From Zygnema circumcarinatum (Eukaryota; Streptophyta; Zygnematophyceae; Zygnematales; Zygnemataceae): a stretch of 24,047 nt of DNA. Shown here one piece after another: positions 18,201 to 24,047 of this stretch (its first letter is position 1; each line of letters begins with the position of its first letter). The stretch covers positions 17,128 to 41,174 of the forward strand of contig CM074813.1 in assembly GCA_037447605.1 (NCBI GenBank). The letters are read 5' to 3'. The notes below the pieces were generated by a model. The model saw only the letters and a list, made by a program, of their open reading frames with translations, did no database searches and was not told the origin of the DNA. Position numbers and translations under genes: made by a program.

Positions 18201-21200
18201 CGCCGGAGAGCTGCACACCACGCTCGCCTACTTGGGTGTCGTAGCCCTGTCACAGGCACAGGCATGCATGCATGCAACCCGTTGAATAGGGGACAACAAA
18301 TGAAGGAAACGGGTTCATCACAGAAGAAGAATCACTCTTATCTCTTGTGTAGGATCTGATACTAGTTGAGCTTGGAAGAGACTGCTCACTTCCGGGAGCG
18401 ATGAGATGAAATTGTGTGCATTTGCCATCTTGGCCGCATTTACGATTTCCTCTTCTGTAGCGTCATCTTTCCCGTACGCAATGTTTTCGCCAATGGTCAT
18501 CCCGAATAGAATAGGCTCTTGGCTGACGAGGCCAATCTGCTGACGCAGCCACCGAAGTTGTATGTTGCGCAGGTCGATGCCGTCGAGCATAACAGAGCCT
18601 CCAATCGGATCATAAAAGCGTTCTATGAGTGAAATAACGGTTGATTTACCACTGCCGGACTCTCCCACAAGAGCGACCGTTTTGCCTGCAGACGTCAATG
18701 GTTCAGAAAGGGAATTTCCCAGAGTAAATGCTGATGGGAATTATAGGTAAAATTACCTGCGGGAATGAGCATGGAGAAGTCGGTGAAGATCTGCACATCG
18801 GGCCGAGCAGGGTAGGAAAACTTCACGTTGTGGAACTCAATATCCCCCTTAATTGATTTGGGGGTTTCGCCAGTGAGATCATAGACGTCAATTTTGGGCT
18901 TGCGAGCGATAACTTCAAATATTCTGAAAGCGGCCGTTTTTCCACTGGAAAAGGCAGCCAAGAGGGGGGAGGCTTGGCCGAGTGACCTGCGAGAAAGGTT
19001 CGTGCAAAAGGCCGTGAGAGGATAGTAAAGTGGAGGGAGGAAGAAAGATCAATTCGCGCACCTTCCGCAATTCATCGAGGTTAACTGAATCTTTGCCCAC
19101 CACTTTTAGCTTCGGATGCTGCATTCCTACAAAAACAATTTCACATTCTTTTTCGTGCCGTGCCTAAATCCACAGACGATCGTGACTACAATTATTGAAG
19201 TAGATCAAACGACTCGAGAGGAGTGGAAAGGAAGAGCGTGTCTGACATACATTCCACCAATAATGACGGCAAAGAGGACACTCATCACTTTGCCTCCGGT
19301 GTAATTGCCGACGTCGTTGGCAATGAAGAGCGAGCCCGCCCACAGCGCGAGGGCGTAGGAGGAGAACATGACGAGCAGCGTGGTGCCGATACCCAGCCCA
19401 GAGAAGAGCCCCTGCCGGCACCCCGTCCTGTACGCGTCCTGCAAGTGCGCGTTGTATTGCTGCACAGCTTTCGACTCGCCCGTGAACGACACCACCTGCA
19501 GAAGGAAGAATGACGAATGAAGGGAGAAAAATGAACATTTGACCGCTATCTTTCCCGCATTTGAGAAGCGTGTAGCCAGATGCACGTATAGGACCACTGG
19601 AAAAAGGGGCAGAACTCAAATTCAATACCATAAAAGCGACAACGGCCCTATCCCCCCAATTGTACGGAAGGGGCTCTCACCGTGCGGATGGCCCCGACGC
19701 ACTGCTCCACGACCTGCCCCGCCCCGCTGTAGGCCGCCTGCCCGCGGCTGGACAGGCTCGAGATGGCCCACGTCATGATGATGCCGGCGAGGGCGAGGAA
19801 GGGCAGGGCGCCCGTCATTATGAAGGTCAGGAGCCATCCGCGCACAAATGCCATCGCAAACCCGCCGATAAATGTCGTCATGAGGCGGATGTAGGTGCCG
19901 ACCTGGACATGGAGATGCTCCGTTCAGGTTTGACGGTAAACGATGCAGAGAAGCACAGTAACACATGTGCGGAAAACAAAGCAGGGGACAATTGGTACCC
20001 TCCATCCATCCACCCTATCGTAGAGCGTGGCATTATCCGAGAAGGACAATCGGCCCTCTCAAAACCTCTGCAAATTTTAGAACAGTGGCACGGAGAGTGC
20101 ACCTTTTCTCCCATGGCTTCTTGCACCAAAACGATGTCGCCGGACATGCGGCTGATCACCTCCCCCGTCGACGTTTCCAGATCGAAAAATGCAATCTCTT
20201 GTCGTAACACCGACTTCAAATACGTTTCACGAATGCGTGCAGCTTGTCGCTCTCCAGTCACCATCCAGCAGTACATTTCTGCAGGAGCAGCGATGAAACA
20301 ATCGTCGGAACAAAACCACGAATGGCGACCAACGAAGAGGTAAAGCAAGCACGGCGTAAACACAAAAATCAAACCCTGAGAGCATTTCTGTCCGACTGAG
20401 TGAGGAAGCAAGGACGGCGAGAGAGTGGGAAGGATGGAACCCACCAAGATAGGCTGCCCCCGCAGCTCCGAGCGCCACCCAGACGAACTTGAGCGCAGTC
20501 TGCCATGGCGGACAGGACAAGATCTTAGGTGGTCAGCAGGCTGCAGAGGACGGAGGAGCTGACGCCTTCACAGCGGCTCGTGCAAACGAGCCAATCAATT
20601 AGCAATTCATAGAGTAAACGACTTCAGTGTCAAACAAACCGCGAATTTGCAAGAACAGTCAGCAAGACATGCATGTCTACGTTTCCTGCGCATGTCTTTG
20701 CTTGCCTAAGGCATCACCTAAATGAGGTCGACCTCATCTTGGAGAAAGAAAACTATAAAGGTCACGGTCGGCTTCTGAACTGTTTTTCGGTTAATTTGTC
20801 TGCCAAACGGATTCCCCTGCTCGTCTTAAGCTAAACCCTGCAACTAGCTCCTTCGTTCAATATTAGCTCTTACACATCTAAGAAATTACAATTATTTTTA
20901 TCGCAGCATGGAATCTGAACCTCCGTTATCGAAGAAACAAAAAAAATCACACTAATTACTACCGTCGAATTTCCCATGAATCCAGAAAACCGAAGATGTT
21001 TAAAAGAACCTGAAACCTGAGCTTAGTCTGAGGCTATCATTCCCGTTGTTTGCCGTGTAATCTCCGCAGGACGGCGGTCACTACAACTCGACAATTATAA
21101 CACGTCGTCACCTCATGCTCCAGAAAACGTCTAAATAGATGCACTTGAGGCACCGGATCAAACAGATTTTGTATGTGCCTCTCAAGTACATAAGACTGTA

Positions 21201-21542
21201 ATCACCACGTCTTACTTACAGGCCTGCAACCTAACCCAGGATACGACCGTGTCTATGGCTACAACTACTACTACTGACTGCGTTGGAAGGGCTTGAAAAC
21301 AGAAGACAAGCCGACGCGTTGAACCATGATGCCTTTGCACTTTGTGACAGGCTCTGAAAACTAAAAACCCTCAACGCAACGTATCCATGTTTCCCACAAA
21401 AAGGAACACTTCAAAGGACTCTAGAGAAAAAGGGAAGTCCAGCAAGAGCCGTCGTGGTGGAACGCACCGCGGTGACGATGTCGGCGAGGCGCGCGCCGTC
21501 CTGCACGTTCTGCCCGAACGCGTCCGTGAGCTCCCCGAATAG

Positions 21543-21573
<31 letters not shown>

Positions 21574-21875
21574 CCCGCCGCGCCCGCCGTGCCGGCTGCC
21601 ATCAGCAAGCGGTCCCACCCGTCCGCATATTGGAAGAGCGCGAGGAATGGCAGCGCGTCCTCCTTTCTCTTCGCATCCTTCTCTTTCTCAGGAGCGCCCT
21701 CCGCCGCCTTTTCCTCCTCCTCTTTATCCGAGGATCCTGCTTTATCGCCTGGAAGAGCCATGGCTGGCACACCCGCCAAAGGAGAGGCAAGCTCGTTAAC
21801 TTCCACCGCCATGGCGGCCGCCAGCGTGTCCTCATGGCGATGGGCCGGGCCGTCGGCGCCGTCCCCACCGGGCAT
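15249..21875 (-). CDS. Full-size ABCB (MDR/P-glycoprotein type) transporter, 13 exons
   Basis: ATP-driven membrane transporter with TMD1-NBD1-TMD2-NBD2 layout, about 1295 residues, the usual length. Exons (minus strand): 21875-21468, 20499-20445, 20278-20103, 19902-19681, 19495-19251, 18986-18757, 18685-18390, 18246-17973, 17859-17280, 17091-16863, 16752-16486, 16351-16091, 15893-15249. All junctions close in phase with GT-AG borders. NBD1 (exons 6-8): Walker [11 protein letters not shown]-loop VSQEP, signature LSGGQKQR, Walker [13 protein letters not shown]-loop AHRLTT. NBD2 (exons 12-13): the same motifs, with VGQEP and AHRLST. The first intracellular loop motif [10 protein letters not shown] is in exon 3. 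TMD1 is in exons 1-6 and TMD2 in exons 9-12, after an acidic/Gln-rich linker (exon 9). The N-terminal 80 residues are charged and low in complexity. Start at MPGGDG; a later Met (MAVEVNE) is possible. Plant ABCBs export auxin, metabolites or xenobiotics; the substrate cannot be read here. Confidence 0.95.
20500..21467 (-). other. Intron 1 of the ABCB gene (968 bp)
   Basis: The longest intron of the gene, between exon 1 (ends with DIVTA) and exon 2 (starts with TALKFVW). I see no coding sequence or repeat in it; it is richer in A and T than the exons. Confidence 0.7.
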
Positions 21876-23135
21876 GGCGGGCGGGCGGGCGGGCGTCGGA
21901 GGAGATCGGAGCGGAGCAGAGCGTCGGCCTGCCCTCCTCCCTGCCTCCCTCCGTCCCTCCCTCCCTGGCGGCCCGAGGGCGTTACTGTGCGGGCACGCGG
22001 CGCCCGCCGAGTGGCGGTGCGTGTCGGCGGCGCGACGGGCGGCGAAAATTCGCGGAGCAGGCGCCGCGCGACGTGGCGCGCCCCCATTGGCGGAGACGGC
22101 GACAGCGCGCGACGGCCGTACGGCCACCCGCCCGCCCATTGGCCTGCTTGCTTGCTTGGCTTCTCTGGGTGCAGGTTTGAAGCGTGAACCGCTGCTGGCA
22201 AGGACGGAGGACAAGAGAGAGATTGAGATTGCTCCAGTTCCAGGCGGGCGGGCCACGACGACAGGTTGGGTCGCAAGAGCACTCACTCACTCACTGCCTG
22301 CTCGCGACGCGCAAACAGGCCTTGTGCCTGCCTGCCTGCTGCCTGCCTGCCTGCTCGCGTGTGTGTGTCGTTGCTGCCTCGTGTTTGGGCGTGAAGATAA
22401 GGTGGGCGCCAAAAGGAAATCTACAGATCGCCCGAAGTACTTCGACAGTATTTCTTCGAACAGACAACTACATGCAGCATCTTAGGGACCAGCAGCATCC
22501 CTTGAAGGGGACTGAATACAACCAGATGCAGTCGCCATCACAACGAGACTTGTTTGTCAAGAATGAGCCTTCTACGTCGAAGAAAAGGAACTCGGAAGTG
22601 GGCGTTCTCAATATTGAAAACACTTGGTCTTGTTGGCAAAAATGTGGAGAGGGCAGCGTAGGGGTTTGCGTGAGGCCTTTTGAGAAAAGAGAGCGGCATT
22701 TTCAACTCTTCAGTGCTTGGACCAGTGAGCCTTGGCTTGCGGCTGTGGAAACCAGAAGGGACGCTGCACTTTGCACTTCCCATTTTTTAATCAATTCAAC
22801 TCTACAAAAGAATCAAATTTAGTCATTTGGTTATAAATGACAACATGGGATGAAAAAGGAGTCGATCTCTGATGCTTCACGCGTCGTTAGACATATCAGC
22901 AATGTTAGAAAAACTGTCGAACGAATGAACGAATGCTACTATAGGACAAAATCTTTGTCCAAAAGTACAAATAAAGTACCTAAAAAGGTACAAAGTACCA
23001 ACACAAAAAGGTACAACAAAGTACGAAACAAAAAAGTTCTGAAAATCCCGAAAATGAAACTTAAAATGGTCCCCGAAAAGAGTAAATTACGGGATTTTCC
23101 GTAGGAAAATTCTATTCTCACACCTTTTTTGTCTA
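21876..23135. other. ABCB upstream region, no gene recognised
   Basis: 21876-22150 is very GC-rich with C(C)TCC-type and GGGC-type tracts, as expected for a leader or promoter. 22282-22360 has CTCA and CCTG short repeats and a GT run. The open frames on both strands (for example 22184-22822 +) have no family I recognise. From 22950 the sequence becomes A-rich with repeated AGTAC/GGTAC motifs. Confidence 0.4.
22329..22356 (+). repeat. Imperfect CCTG tetranucleotide repeat
   Basis: About seven CCTG units with one interruption, followed by a GT run to about 22370. Confidence 0.8.
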
Positions 23136-23619
23136 CAGTCTAATCACGTTATAGTGACACTGTTTATAAGAACAGCATGGATATACTGACTTTTTTTCCG
23201 GGAACGGAATTGCACCACTGCAGATCCTGCGCCAGTAGTGACGCCATTACGGATATAATGACGTTGAAAAACCCTGATTGTTACTATATATTCAAAATGT
23301 CGATATTATCCACCCACGTATTGGAATATGCGTTACAAATATATTTACGACCGTACATATATCGACTAATATCGTCAGATATCGACTTGACCGTACATAT
23401 CAAGTTGTCCGTACACATGATCACTAGGGTTCGTACACACCTACCTACGTGACGACTGCCAAAAAAGTACAATGTACGGTATCAAATTCGTACGGATATA
23501 CCGCAAAAACATATGTAATAACATTGTTACTATAATTGTGAAATGACAAACGGGTCATTACCGATATAGTGACACAAATGTGTGGGGACCGACATGGACA
23601 CTATAACGTGATTAGACTG
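23136..23619. mobile_element. Pogo/Tigger-like MITE with TA target duplication
   Basis: The 484-bp element begins CAGTCTAATCACGTTATAG and ends with its exact reverse complement; the perfect terminal inverted repeats are 21 bp. It is flanked by TA on both sides (23134-23135 and 23620-23621). A CAGT start, TA target site and ACGTTATA-type terminal sequence resemble the pogo/Tigger branch of Tc1/mariner elements. Subterminal blocks, CATTACGGATATAATGAC (23244-23261) and CATTACCGATATAGTGAC (23556-23573), repeat in the same orientation. No transposase frame is present, so it is non-autonomous. The interior is rich in CCGTACA motifs. Confidence 0.85.
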
Positions 23620-23628
23620 TACACAGAC

Positions 23629-23749
23629 CTTTTTTCGTCGGGCAGGTTCTATTTTAGATAAACAAAAAAGGATTAAAAACGAAAAATGATTTTTTCACAC
23701 CTTTGTCGATACACACTCCTTTTTCCGTCGGGCAGATTTTATTTTAGAA
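23629..23749 (+). repeat. Direct repeat, spacing 90 bp
   Basis: Two diverged copies (23629-23659 and 23719-23749) share a T run, CGTCGGGCAG and ATTTTATTTTAG-like sequence at a spacing of 90 bp. The stretch before the second copy (23695-23718) also matches the sequence that flanks the MITE. Confidence 0.75.
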
Positions 23750-24047
23750 AAAAAAGGTTTTGAAACCCTAAAAACGCATTATAATTCCACAAGCATTGCC
23801 AAGGACATCCGGACAATCATCAGACATTGTGGCGTTGAGGGATGTTGTTTAACTTTGCGACCTCTTTCAGCCTTGTAGCACAAAGATAAGTGGGGTTAAA
23901 CAAAGACTGCTGAGCTAGCTGCAGGTGCTGTACGGCCACACGCGCGTCCGTGCTGAAACTAATGAAGGGTTGGGTTGGTTCTGTGGGTCTGCCTGCAGCA
24001 TAGAGCCAGGATCCGGGGGATTCAGAGGTACGCGCAGCGGAAGACGT
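23750..24047. other. Unassigned end of window
   Basis: No gene, repeat or RNA recognised in the last 300 bases. Confidence 0.4.

Noticed and set aside
17847-18285. Several + and minus frames across ABCB exon 8
   Set aside because: Shadows of the NBD1 signature and Walker B exon in other frames.
21454-22485. 343-codon + strand frame
   Set aside because: Antisense to ABCB exon 1 and its GC-rich leader; Ala/Ser/Arg composition and no family signal.

Overview
The window is nuclear DNA from a eukaryote. The genes carry GT-AG introns of roughly 70 to 970 bp. One encodes a plant-type membrane-anchored LEA-2 (NHL-like) protein and another a plant-type full-size ABCB transporter, so a streptophyte (land plant or charophyte-grade green alga) is the best guess. 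The species cannot be named from the sequence alone. I found no rRNA, tRNA, CRISPR array or bacterial operon.

Layout. (1) Bases 1 to about 4570 hold a decayed Ty3/gypsy LTR retrotransposon on the + strand: RT, RNase H and integrase fragments in several frames, then a possible 3' LTR. (2) About 4575-5905 is a non-coding repeat nest: an inverted repeat with a TA-flanked insertion in one arm, diverged copies of a terminal motif ending in CTACTG-TA, a 9-bp and a 22-bp tandem repeat. A GTCT microsatellite follows. (3) 11911-6838, minus strand, is a 14-exon prolidase (Xaa-Pro dipeptidase, PEPD) gene. Its intron 5 carries a perfect 7-bp minisatellite of about 417 bp, and exon 10 is out of frame. (4) 14226-12703, minus strand, is a three-exon LEA-2 protein gene with a cluster of ACGT-core sites upstream. 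(5) 21875-15249, minus strand, is a 13-exon full-length ABCB (P-glycoprotein type) transporter that reconstructs to about 1295 residues. (6) About 22000-24047 is upstream and intergenic DNA. It ends with a 484-bp pogo/Tigger-like MITE (23136-23619) that has perfect 21-bp terminal inverted repeats and TA target duplications. An uninterrupted copy of its target lies about 90 bp away.

The three cellular genes are co-directional (ABCB, then LEA-2, then PEPD in transcription order), with about 0.8 to 1 kb between coding regions. They show no common pathway: peptide recycling, stress or membrane protection, and ATP-driven export. The co-orientation is probably incidental. I rebuilt the exons by hand from family conservation, splice consensus and phase. 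In ABCB, LEA-2 and PEPD every junction closes in phase except one (PEPD exon 10). I did not find a clearly new biological system. The most unusual structures are the repeat array against a splice acceptor, the prolidase frame break, and the transposon insertions whose empty sites can be read in the same window.
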